Both the position numbers and the translations under genes were made by a program. A stretch of 64,000 nt of DNA. It comes from Lichenostomus cassidix. Its lineage: Eukaryota; Chordata; Aves; Passeriformes; Meliphagidae. The notes under the pieces were generated by a model. That model had not been told where the DNA came from. It worked only from the letters and a program-made list of their open reading frames with translations, and did not search any database. The DNA is taken from NCBI GenBank assembly GCA_008360975.2, contig CM039183.1, forward strand, positions 77,515,850-77,579,849, written 5' to 3'. Below, piece after piece: positions 52,600-62,766 of this stretch; within the stretch, counting starts at the first letter, position 1; each line of letters opens with the position of its first letter.

Positions 52600-52870
52600 A
52601 GTCTGGAAGCTCGGCTTAGGGATTCCCAGCGTCACTTTCAGCTATTGGGAACTCGAGGGCTCAGAACAGTCAGCGATCAGCACCATGGACAGCTTCAAAT
52701 CAAAAAACGGCTGCGACTTTTCCTTCACGGGACTGGACAAAATCTAATCCAAAGGGGAGAGCCGGAAACACCAGCAGTGTACATGTGCAGAGCCATTGCC
52801 TGCTGCTTCATTCCCTTGATCCACTCATGCTGTGTTGAATCATTTGCTATGAAGGCACAGCCCCCGAAGG
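52600..52870. other. CpG-bearing block of unknown function
   Basis: About nine CpG sites fall within some 260 bases (for example in agctcggc, cccagcgtc, actcgagg, cagcgatc, acggctgcg, tcacggg, gccgga, ccccgaag), whereas the neighbouring kilobases have very few. A plus-strand frame of 105 codons (52564-52881) spans it. A second frame runs for about 50 codons to a stop at 52745 and includes an ATG in good context at 52685 (MDSFKSKNGCDFSFTGLDKI). I do not recognise either product. The block could be a conserved exon, a recently inserted sequence that has not yet lost its CpGs, or a small regulatory element. Confidence 0.3.
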
Positions 52871-53276
52871 TTTCTCAGTGACAAGGACTCACAATCCAAG
52901 CACTCTTGGTTCTGTGAATAGCATGGTTTTTGCTAGCAAACACATGGCCATCGGCTTTCTGAGGTCTGGCAGGCAGGTGGTAGGGCTGCCTCTGGAGATT
53001 TTGAGAAGGGATGTCAGGAACAGGCTATGTAAATGTCCCAGAGTGAACGTGAGCTCACTTCAATACCATCAGCCCATTCATGCTCCTGCCTGGCACAGTA
53101 CTGGAATGATCTCGCATAGAGATTGATCTAGACATGAGATGGTGTTTGTCTTTTTCCTATTTTGTCATTTATTTTAAAGATGTACTGTTTCAATGAGGTT
53201 CTGAGAAGCAGCAAGACTGAAGAGATGAATATTATCTTTAGTGGACTGTAAGCAAGAAATCATCCAGATTTCTCAG

Positions 53277-53357
53277 ACAGGTCAGGCACATGGACCTGTC
53301 ACCTAACGCAAAGAAAACTCCTATTCCTGTGCCTCATCAAAGGACCATAGTAGAGAG
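53277..53357 (+). other. Candidate internal exon, unidentified
   Basis: An acceptor ending 'ccagatttctcag' precedes 81 bases that end in 'gagag|gtaaga'. One frame is open throughout and includes HMDLSPNAKKTPIPVPHQR. No homologous family comes to mind. The pyrimidine tract is modest and the piece is short, so chance is likely. Confidence 0.15.
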
Positions 53358-54889
53358 GTAAGAAGCAGTGCATGGCTTACCTAGCAAAAAATGTTGCTCA
53401 CTGTGAATTCACACCATATTTTTTGTTTTGTCTAAAAAGTCTCAAAGTCTCTTCGATGTACCTAGTGGTTGGCAGACCTTCAGTTTAGGTGCAGCATTGT
53501 TACACTTGAATGCAGCGTATTTCAATATTTTGTTCTTGAGCATAGGGGAGGCCTTGAAAATAGGGAGGAAAATGTTCAAAACTCATCAGTAATTTTTAGT
53601 GATTCAGCTTTCAAAATTGCAATACTTTTCAGTATGGTTTCAAACATCTCAACAAATTATTAAAGGTTAGAACTATTTTTCAGTAGGCTGTATTAACATT
53701 TTAGTATGGGCTGGTAAATACAGATGAAAAATTCACCTTTTATTTTCCTTGAGTACAAAGCTTATTTTTAAATCATCGAGGGATTTGTTTTAAGGCATTT
53801 CATGGAAAGTGTTGAAATAGTTTATTTTCATGAAAGTTTCATGGCAAAAGCTAATGTGATGATAAGGCTTTCAGAGACTTAATAAACACCTTACATTACA
53901 AATGAGTCTGTAACGCTCTGATTACTGAGTCCTTTTATTTCTCTAGTAAAAGAGTTATCTGGAATCCTAAAATAAAAAGTAGTGGTATTAAGTTAATATC
54001 ACCTTGCCAAGGATACGGTGTTATTTGTTGGAGGTTTTGGAGGTTTTTTTAGAAGTCTTGATTAATTTCTTTTCCAGGTGACTGCTGACAAGCTTGGGGT
54101 CTGCAAAATATCCCTCCTGAGATCTGACATTTGATCTCAGCAAAAAGGAGATTGCTATTTTCATTCACAAAATAGCAACATAATTGCATTATCATAAAAG
54201 TCACATTGCTGTTGGCTGTATTGCAAATGCCCATGAAAGTCCTCTTGACCCCAAAGGTGGCATCTAATGTAAAATATTTATATATAACTGAAATAACCTC
54301 CCCCACTCATGTCTGCAGGATGGAAGCAGCAAAAATCAAACCATAACTATACTTTAACATCAGTAAAATCACCATTCAACATATGTTAAAATGTTTATTT
54401 TGTTTTAAGGTAACAGTGAAATAGAGAAAACAGTTACCAGTAAATAGAAAGGCAAAGTTCTTGATCTCACCTACTGGTGTGAAAATTTAGACTCACTCCA
54501 GTAAAATCAGTGGAAGTGTTCCACTGTGCAGTTTGAATCAGAATTGGGATCAAAGATTGAACCTGCAACTTTTAAACATCAGAAGCAAGAGCAAAACCAG
54601 AAATCATAATTTTTAGCCTGCTTTCCTAATGAGAGAAGGCTCACACAGGTATGTGGTATCTGTCTGTCCCATCCTCAGTAACCTGAAGGCCACTGTTTTA
54701 AGGAGATTTAATAAAAAGTATGAATTTCAAAGATGTTGTGTCTCTGGGTGTTTTCCTGAAATTAAATAAATCAGATGTTTAACCCCAGCCAGCAACTAAG
54801 TAGCACAGAGCCACTCACTCAGTCCCCCCAACCCAAGTGAGGAGGAGAATTGGAAAGAAAGTAAAACTCATGGGTAGAAATAAGAACAA

Positions 54890-54895
54890 TTTAAT
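54890..54895 (-). promoter_or_regulatory. LTR polyadenylation signal ATTAAA (copy 2)
   Basis: The minus-strand hexamer ATTAAA lies downstream of the TATA box and next to the shared 'gagttttac' block. Copy 1 has the same signal at the matching position, which supports the LTR structure. Confidence 0.6.
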
Positions 54896-54906
54896 AATTG
54901 AAACAA

Positions 54907-54990
54907 AATAAAATATTATAACGATTATAATGACAATCATAATAATAAGGATAATAATAATAATAGTAATAATAATAATAGCAATGATAA
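54907..54990. repeat. (TAA)n-type microsatellite inside LTR
   Basis: The plus strand runs through AAT/TAA units interrupted by 'gattataatgacaatcat', 'aagg' and 'tagtaat'. The trinucleotide tract lies inside the LTR. The corresponding place in copy 1 (about 10560-10590) is also A/T-rich with 'aataataaaaataatgatg', so it seems to be a native part of the family that has expanded here. Confidence 0.85.
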
Positions 54991-55116
54991 GGAGAGAGGG
55001 AGAGGAGTGAAACTCAAGAAAAGAAGTGATGCACAATACGATTTCTCACTACACTGTGACTGATGCCCAGCTCACACCTGAGCACCAATCAGCCCTGCAC
55101 AGCCAATTCCCCCTGG

Positions 55117-55124
55117 TTTATATA
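55117..55124 (-). promoter_or_regulatory. LTR TATA box
   Basis: TATATAAA on the minus strand, in the context 'ggtatataaacc', lies about 220 bases upstream of the ATTAAA signal within the same LTR. Whether it still drives transcription, into sequence below 54772, cannot be judged from sequence. Confidence 0.55.
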
Positions 55125-55383
55125 CCAAATGTGACATTCTGTGGTATAGAATACCCTTTGGCCAGTTCAAGTCACCTGTCCTGGCCATGCTCCCTAATGG
55201 CTACTTGGGCACCTGCTCTATGGCAGAGCATGGGAAACCAAAAAGCCCCTGACTCAGGGTAAGCACTACTGAGCAACTGAAACACCAGTGTGTTACCAAC
55301 ATGATTCTCATACTGAATCCAAAACACAGGACTGAACCAGCTAAGAAGAAAATTAACTCTATCCAAGCCAAAACCAGAACCAG

Positions 55384-57269
55384 TGTGTTACACAGGACCT
55401 AATAAAGGGACAGTCAGCAGTGGAGTTGAGAGGTAAATGTAGAACCCTGAGTCACAGCCTATAACTACAGGTAAACTATTTCATTAATTCCTCACGAGCT
55501 GCTGTGGGAGAGAAAGTGGATTTGTGAGAAAATGGAAAAGTGCACAGAAATTTTCAGCAACACTGGATATATGACAGTCAATGAAAATCCTGTAAAAGCA
55601 GCATTCATGATATATTTCTGGCAGTACTTGGTGGCCCTTCTTAGCCAGGGTTTAACTACACACAGCCCAGGTCTTTCTTTTACCAGGGAGTTTGGGATTT
55701 GCAACAGCAGCACTGATAGAACTCCCTGCACACCTGCAATGCACTTCATGCCTCAGCAACAAACAAAAATAGACCAGTCAGTCTCCAGGACTTCATGCTG
55801 GTTTCTAACTTCTCCCTTTTCAAATCTACCCCTGGTTTTGCCACAGGCAGGGAGGCTGCAGGGATCTATACACCTCAGGCAGGGAGTCCTCAATTTTACA
55901 TTGTCTTCCAGGACTTGGTTTCAGTTCCCTTAGGGAAAAGCCCTGCAGCTCTCCCAAAGCACAGCTTTTTTCCCAGCGGGAGGGGAACTGCAGTATTGTA
56001 ACTCCTTGTGTGCCACCACAGGCAGCTCTCATGGACTCTTATTCCCTGCAGCTGAAGTCATTCCCACACAGACCTGCCAGGGCATCTTAGTGCTGCTGTT
56101 TGCTGGTGTAAATCAGGAAATCATGGCACTCTGCCATGAGGGCAGGGCTGCACTCACAGGTGGAGGTGTGCCCACCGCACCGAGCGGGTCCTGTCCTTGA
56201 TCTGCCTGGATGGCTAAGAGGACTCCTGGAAATGTGCTGGCACTTCTGCTAATAGGTGTACAGCTTCTTCTGGTAGATATATTTCTGTTGTACACACTGC
56301 TGTCTCTGACTCCTGCAAGAATGGAAATTAGTTTATTTCCCAGAACAGACAGAGAATTAAAATTAGCAAGTGACTACAGGGTCACTTGCTCCATGTGAAT
56401 CAATTTAGACAATTATTGTCCACACTATATCCAACAATTGCTTAATAAAAATACTGTATTTATTGAAAAGGATTTGTTCTTTGATTTTTTTTTTCCCAAT
56501 CCTAACATCTGATGCCTTTCTTCAGTCTGGTTTCAGTTGCTGCCCTCATGGTAGTAGTCACTTTCCTGACTGGCATCCTCCCTCCCTGCCTGATGAGGGA
56601 CAAAGCCTCCCACTTGTTTTCTTGCTTTTTCTTCTGCAGATGCCCTGGGCAGCTGCAACAGATGGACAGGAGCAGCCTGATGGGACAAGGCTGCCTGAGG
56701 AAACCAGCTCTTCACCCCAGGTGAGGGAGTGTAGATAAAACCAGGAATTTTGCAGCTGGGGGCCAGTAATAGTGCAGCAGGCTCATGCAAGCAGTGCTAC
56801 CTCCAGTTGCAAAGAAATAAGATTAATTTGAGTGGGCTTTTACAAATTCATATTCTTTTTTTTTTTCTTCAAAGTGCCTACAAGACCTTGCTTTGTGCTG
56901 TGGTGTGCTAAAGGGTAGCTCTGTCATCTCATGGAAGGTCAACTGTCCCTCTGTGCCTCACTGACCTGGCTGGGTAGCACAGATGACAAAGTCCACAACC
57001 AGTACAACACAAAGAAATACAATTGCTGGCAGCCTGTCCTAGTTTCCACACCCACATCCACAAGGTCAGGTTTCTTCCAAAGGCTATGACATTCTCAGTA
57101 GTCTCCAGTGGTTCTGCCCCTGCCAGAAATGACCACCACTTCCACTTGAAAGACTGAAATCTTATCAAAACCAAAATTTCCCAGAGCTCAGCAGGTGCTA
57201 TAAATCCCTGCTTACTTGACTCAGGCGGGCAGTAACACTGCTTTTAACACCTTTAGTGCTATGAGGAGT
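55384..57269. other. Unique non-coding sequence with one exon-like segment
   Basis: Composition is a little more GC-rich than average. Many short frames on both strands (55492-56790) overlap each other and match nothing known. The notable feature is the splice-bounded 81-base segment at 56640-56720. No repeat is recognised. Confidence 0.5.
56640..56720 (+). other. Candidate exon, unidentified
   Basis: A long pyrimidine tract at 56613-56639 (ttttcttgctttttcttctgcag) gives one of the strongest acceptor sites in the window. A consensus donor, 'ccccag|gtgagg', follows 81 bases later. The segment is exactly 27 codons and open in the frame starting at its first base, which is ATG (MPWAAATDGQEQPDGTRLPE, then ETSSSPQ). 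The composition suggests a disordered, acidic peptide; I know no matching family. It may be a lncRNA exon or chance. Confidence 0.25.
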
Positions 57270-57388
57270 AAAAGCAAGTGGCTCTGAGCACCCTATTCCA
57301 GTTCAAGATGTTGAATTGAAGGGGGGTTGGGACTAGATGACCTTTAAAAATCCTTTCCAACCCAAACTATTCTATAATTTTATGATTC
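57270..57388 (+). mobile_element. CR1 LINE 3' tail fragment
   Basis: The blocks 'aagtggctctgagcaccc', 'gggttgggactagatgac', 'aaaaatcctttccaaccc' and 'attctataattttatgatt' are the terminal part of an avian CR1, of the same type as at 33.56 kb. Only about 120 bases remain. The terminal octamers are diverged. Confidence 0.85.
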
Positions 57389-58459
57389 AATTTCATATGA
57401 GCAAAATACATATTTCAAATCTGACTCTTTTTATTTCTGGCCTTCAGAATGGATGGGAATTTGTTTCCTATATTTAAGTGTAGTGTTGAATTTCTGCCTC
57501 TACTATCACAATATTCCTGTCTGCTAAAGCATCTCTTGGCATGCTACAGCAATTATACATTTATCAGCCAAATCTGTTTCCAGTTGAGAGGAAAAATAGA
57601 TTTTGCTTGGGCGCTTCAGAGTATTTTAAATAGCAGGGTGATTCCCTATAATATACAGATGAGCAATTACCACCTTTAAATCATGCACTGTATGTTACTA
57701 CTCCCATGAATAATGTATATGCCAGCCAGCATTAAAAAATAAAATGGTGCTACATCATAGTCTGCTCCAGGTGACCTAAAGATACTAGGATTCTTGGCAG
57801 AAGGGAAAAACATTGCACAATCCTCATTCTGCCCATCACCAGGAAGCATCCATGGCAAGGGGAGAGTCTCACCATCTAACCTGAGATTCTGCAGTGAAGA
57901 GGTCTGAGCTGGTGCTAGTAGCTGGGCTCTGCCTTTTATAATCACTGAAAAGAAATAGGCAATTTCAGGGTGCAATTTCTATGGTCAGTTTAATGTTTTC
58001 TTTATGATGACATGGTGTAATGAATCCTATCTACTCACTCTGAAAATGTGTTTTGAGAGAAGGCTCTGAGGAAAGGGCTTACCTTTCTTTTCCAGACCAC
58101 TTTTCCCCCTAAATTGCTTGCTTTCCTTTCTTTCCTCACCGACCTCAGGGAAATATTTTAGAACTGGTGGATTAAGATTTGATTCTTTCCAATGAAGAGC
58201 AAAAGGGTTCTGCACTGTAGGTCCCATGCAGACAAAGCTGTCAGCCACAAAGATGGTTTATCAATCTTTTGTCCTGTACTTCACACCTTTACTATTTCCC
58301 ATAGATTGCTTTAAACAAACAGAAAAACATAACTGCCTGAGAAGCTTAATGGGTTTCCAGTCAGTAAATATACAGCTCACAAAACCCAGGTCTTTTGTTG
58401 ACCCATCACTCCTGATACACATGAGGGTGGATCAGATCCTCAGTTGGTGTAAAGGGACT
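57389..58459. other. Unique non-coding sequence
   Basis: I recognise no gene. Minus-strand frames at 57676-57975 and 58027-58248 (99 and 73 codons) have no family resemblance. The second crosses donor-like sites near 58078 and 58133 but has no good acceptor. Confidence 0.45.
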
Positions 58460-58612
58460 TGGTGACACAGATTTCCCCTTTTTGTGATCTGCACGGATAT
58501 CTCTATGGTACAGATGTCCCAGTTCTGTGATCTGCACTGATATGCCTGTGTCACTATCTGCATGGGTATCCCCATGTCGAGACCTGCACAGATTCCCCCA
58601 TATCGTCATCTG
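58460..58612 (+). repeat. Degenerate minisatellite, 25-26 bp units
   Basis: Units of 25-26 bases begin at about 58483, 58526, 58551, 58577 and 58603, built on the pattern tgtgatctgcac-gatat-cc. The first two are separated by 'tacagatgtcccagttc', which mirrors 'cacagatttcccctttt' upstream, giving a longer 43-base register for the left half. The units have diverged, so it is an older tandem array. Confidence 0.75.
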
Positions 58613-60284
58613 ACAGCAGTTCAGTTCTCCAGCAAGAGTGGGTTAGCAAGCCCTGAATATCAGAGTGATTTGGCACTGAGGCTTCTTGTTGATGTGAAAT
58701 TCAAATCCCTTCAAGCAAACAACTAACTTTTGCTTATGGATGGCAAAGGGACAAATGGATTTCTAGAGAACAATATTCACTGACATTTATATCATTCTGT
58801 GAGCTATCATTTCCTGATGTAATTGGAGTAATGAGGAAAGGAAAAACATCTTTTTCTTGGTTGAGGGTCAGAGGATCCTATCAAGGAACATGCTGTCATA
58901 AAGAAAGTATTTTGCAATCAAGTAGCCAATTATGCCAAAATGGAAATAAAAGTGTTTAAATGACAGAATAATTAGAGCTGTAATAATAACAGGCTTTAGT
59001 AGAAATTCTGAAAAGTGAAAACATATGAAAAACTCAGTTTGTAACAGATTAACATAGTGCTACAGATCAGGTCAGATTAAAAAATAACCTTTCCTGTTCA
59101 AACAATAGATCATTTTTGAACAGAAGGGAAAGTGTAAGTAACGTGAAAGGTCAGGATCTTGGTACAGCCTGAAAGAAGTACTGGTAAAAATCCATAGGTA
59201 CAAATACCTATGAACAGTGCCAAAGGGGCACCAAAGAGGAGACACATTATCTGAATACTCAAATCCTAGAGAAACTCCATTATCTCTGGTGCCAAAGACT
59301 AGATTTAGAGGGACAGCTGACTGCATTTATCAACCCTGCTTGCTGACTCTCTTTGGAAACTCCAAGCTACTTAGTTTCCAACAAAGCATACTGCGTAGTA
59401 GGCACAAGCCCTCTGCAAGTTGAAGACTCTGTCACAACTTTCACATTCTTTTGTATTCCTGCTGCTCTTTGTTTGTCTCATCAACTTGTATTTTCACATT
59501 GTTCGTCTCTTGACAGCCTCTCCAAGGACCACAGACTGGGTGCTCGAGCCTGGGTACAATGTGAGGCACATTCAGTAAATTCAGTCTGCAGAAACCACCC
59601 ATGGCACACAGCTCCACAAAACTGATGTAAGCACAGAGGTGGGGGTACATCATCAGAGACCCCTTCTGAAAAAAAAGATACAACTGCCCCCCCCATCATA
59701 TTTTAAATTATTGACACAAATTGATCAGGAAAAAGGTCAAAGTTCACCTCAGTCAAACACAGTAAAAAAATTAATCTCAGACAAAAGTCAAGATTTTCAG
59801 TTGATGGAGGGATGTATGCCTGTGTCTGGTTGGCTGGTTGGTTGGTTAGGGTGAGTTTTCTACTTTTATATCATGAACCCAGCTAAAACAGAGCCGTTTC
59901 CTGCATCTCCCTTTTGTGAACACAATCCACACAATCCACCGTAGGAGTGTAACTGTTCAAGGCTCGACCAATTGAGACTATTGACATAAAACCCCACTGC
60001 TGGTCTTAGCAGGGCTGTCCTGCACTGTTTATTGAGCCCATTTGCTATGGACTCATGCCATTTTGTGACCAGAAGTGCTGCTGCAGAATACATCAGCACA
60101 GCTCTCTCTGTGTTTGTCTTCTCAAACAGTTCCCGATGAGTCTAAATTTAGAGCATTGCCAGCCTGCCTTATCAGGCAGACACATAAAAGCTGGGATCAG
60201 TTTAATTAACATTCACACAACCCTGCTTCAGAGAGTCCCCTGAATGTGGCAGTGATGGGAATCACATGCACGCAGCAAACACAC

Positions 60285-60840
60285 AGATATAAGAGGGAGT
60301 CCACACTTGCTTTTTCTCAGTGTTCGCAGCGTGGTGCTTGCAGCTTCTGTGCATTATACATCCTTGCTCTCACTCTGGGTGCTGTCCTTGAGGCTGGCAG
60401 CACTGGGCTGTGAGAGACAATTTCTCCAGCCTCTTTCCCAGTGGCTGAAGGGCTGGACAGGGTACAGCTGCAAATCTGTGGGGCCTCTGTGGGACACCAT
60501 GGTATGGGACCAGTCCCAGCAATGATAGTGGCACCACAGTCTCTGTGAGACAAGAGAGCCGAGTTGGAGGTGAAGGATGAAGCATCAGCACTGATGAGGA
60601 CCCCAGATTTGAAGGAAATTATGTGTGTCTCCACGAGGACAAGTCTGGCATGCAGAGGCAGAGTGTTGTTCAAGGGCAGGCTCAGCAGCTGCTGACGTTG
60701 GTCAGGCTGTCCCTGACCTCAGGGCTGCAGCATCCTACAGGAGTTAATAGCTGGACTGGTGTATGGATAGAGGCAGGGACAGTGTTTGGTAGGGCCATGC
60801 TGTTTGCTGCACTTCAGCTCAGGTAACACACAGCTCATCC
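60285..60840 (+). other. Possible TATA-type promoter and GC-richer transcript segment
   Basis: TATAAG at 60288-60293 is followed, about 25-30 bases on, by 'ttgctttttctcagtgttcg', where an initiator would be expected. The next 500 bases are GC-richer than the surroundings and end with a fair donor 'cagctcag|gtaaca' at about 60824. Frames of 72 and 67 codons on the plus strand are not recognisable. This may be an old LTR, a lncRNA start or chance; no CpG island is present. Confidence 0.15.
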
Positions 60841-62714
60841 CCAAGGTGCGATGTGTGTTTGGAGTGGTGCCATTAAGTTAAAGCGACAGTGTCAGGCTGT
60901 CTGGGCACAAGGAGAAGAGAGGGAGAGGTCACCCTGCTGCCCTTACTACCTGCAGCTGATGTCTCCTGCAGTGTTGTCTGCAACAGGGACTGTATCTGCA
61001 TGTTTGCTGTTGGATTTGTGATAGTTGAAGTAATCTGGGAATTCTGATTTGCCAAAGAGAAAGTGTTCAGCTATTTCTGTGTGGTAAGGATTTTATGCTA
61101 ATAGCATGGCATTAGGCAATACGGCACATGAGTAAAATAATTTTCCCTATTTCATGTGCTCAGCCCATTTTAAAACCATAATCAACCAAACAGAAAGACA
61201 CGGAGGGGAAAAATTGAATTAAAAAATTAATTCAGAGGAAGTGCTTACACCAGGATTAGTGATTTAATTCAATGCAAGAATTACTGTAGGCATGCATAAT
61301 TCAGAGACAGTTTTGTACTTCTTCAACTAAGAAAGGAAAAAAAATTCTGACACTTATAGTCTGATAAACTGCAGTGGGATGTTCTTATCTTTACTACATG
61401 GATTTCTTATGGGACTGGGGGCCAAATGAAGGGCAGGGACTGTGATTTTCAAGATTTCAGCACAGCTCAATGGCCACCAGCACTATGGACATGATTTTCA
61501 GCAGTGACTTCCATAGGTGCAGTGAGTAGCTCACAGAGAGAGCTGGGAACAACATCAGTGGTGTTTTCAATGAGTGTGGAGAGGACTTTGTGGTTGTCTG
61601 GGAGAGACATTATGGGCTGGCAGCAGTCCACAGTCTCAACTACTTTAGAAACCACCGATGTAATTTGTGACGTAAATAGTGTTTTTCAGCAGCCTTGGAA
61701 CCTTTCAGAAAATAAACAGCATTTTATTTTATGGATACACCTTACAAATCTTTACATCAAGCACAGGTATTTGGGTTATACAAGATAGGCAGTAATAGCC
61801 CTTAAGGGAGTAACCACAGCATTAAGTGACTCTTGACACAAAACGAAGTTTTTATGCCAAGAATAGGAAGTTTAAGTAAGTAAATATTCATCATTTTGCA
61901 CATTCATTGATCTTTTACTTATGATATTTACTAGTTGCTGCTAAGAGAGTACCAGCTTAGCTATTAGACACAGTGAATTAAGTGCATGTCAGGGAGAAAT
62001 GGAAAGTTTTCCTCCAATTTTAGTAATTTCTTCCCCTCTATTCAGAAGATTCAGTCTTTGGAGAGTTGTGGTGGTGAATTCTACTGTCAGTTCCAAATGT
62101 GACACTGCTATGTCAGTGCTAGAATTTTAATCTATATTGCCAGGCTTCCTGCAATTTTGGATCTAAAAATTTTCTGTCTGCCCCTGATACATAAATAGAG
62201 GCAAAGAATTTTTTAATACCAATTACAAAGGAAAATATCATTGTTTAACAGCTTGCCTGAAAATCCTTTGCAAATGCCAAAAGATCCCGCAAGGTCAGGG
62301 GAATTTTTATGTTGTTCAAAATTTTATGTGGAATAAAGTAAAAAGAGGTTCTGAAGGGAAATGCTGCTGATCTACTTAAAACTGCACAGTTTTACTAAAT
62401 GCGGGACCTTCAGAATTTTCTTCCTCTCTTTCTGTTTAGGTATTGATTCAATTTTTAAAAGCTGTGAAAGCAGAGGCTGTATGAAATTTGAAAACATTTT
62501 CCTTTTAAAATAAAATGAATTAGCTGTCAATATATAGTTATATAGCTCTAGTGAAGAACTTCAGAGGCACAGACTTAAATTTCATTGCTTGGTTCCCAGA
62601 GGAGTCTAAAATCCCTCTTTTTTTTGGTTCTCTGATTTGAGTTAGTCCAAGGCTGCTCAGTCTTCTTATGGAACATGGTTAAATGAGAATTACAGTAATG
62701 TCCTGGCGCCTTAC

Positions 62715-62766
62715 CTGGGAAATGATGTTGGCTTTAGACAGCAGTGGTTCAAACACCCATTTCCAC
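62715..62766 (-). other. Candidate internal exon, unidentified
   Basis: On the minus strand the acceptor 'accattttcttgttag' precedes 52 bases, followed by the donor 'cag|gtaagg'. After one leftover base, 17 codons read WKWVFEPLLSKANIISQ, which is protein-like and without stops; the frame stays open upstream and downstream for 61 codons. I cannot name the protein and see no clearly linked second exon, although a donor-ended open frame on the same strand ends at 63499. Motifs are seen; the exon call is inference. Confidence 0.25.

Larger units (their letters stand above)
47781..54771. other. Unique non-coding sequence with one CpG-bearing block
   Basis: This is AT-rich unique DNA throughout, except about 52600-52870, where CpG dinucleotides are locally frequent (separate entry). 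A plus-strand splice-bounded segment lies at 53277-53357 (findings). T-runs and A-runs occur at 47911-47940 and 52045-52055. No mobile element is recognised. Confidence 0.5.
54772..55383 (-). mobile_element. Solo-LTR-like endogenous retrovirus remnant (copy 2)
   Basis: This is the same family and strand as 10412-10946, and better preserved. Reading on the minus strand: 'ctggttttggcttggataga', a 'gttaattttcttcttagctgg' block, the 'ggccaaagggtattctat' block, then TATATAAA (55117-55124), the 'gtgcatcacttcttttc' region, a (TTA)n tract, ATTAAA (54890-54895), the 'gagttttactttc' block and a 'ggggttaaac' end. TATA box, then polyadenylation signal, is the normal U3-R order of an LTR. No internal retroviral sequence flanks it. 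Confidence 0.82.

Noticed and set aside
54815..55036. 73-codon minus-strand frame with a long isoleucine-rich, membrane-like run
   Set aside because: It is the translation of the (TAA)n microsatellite inside the LTR, so the hydrophobic run is an artefact.
56463..56738. 91-codon frame starting with a signal-peptide-like hydrophobic stretch
   Set aside because: The hydrophobic start is the translated pyrimidine tract of T-rich DNA; no promoter or conserved motif supports a secreted protein.
58027..58248. 73-codon minus-strand frame crossing two donor-like sites (near 58078 and 58133)
   Set aside because: The only acceptor-like sequence upstream has a poor pyrimidine tract and the peptide matches no known family.
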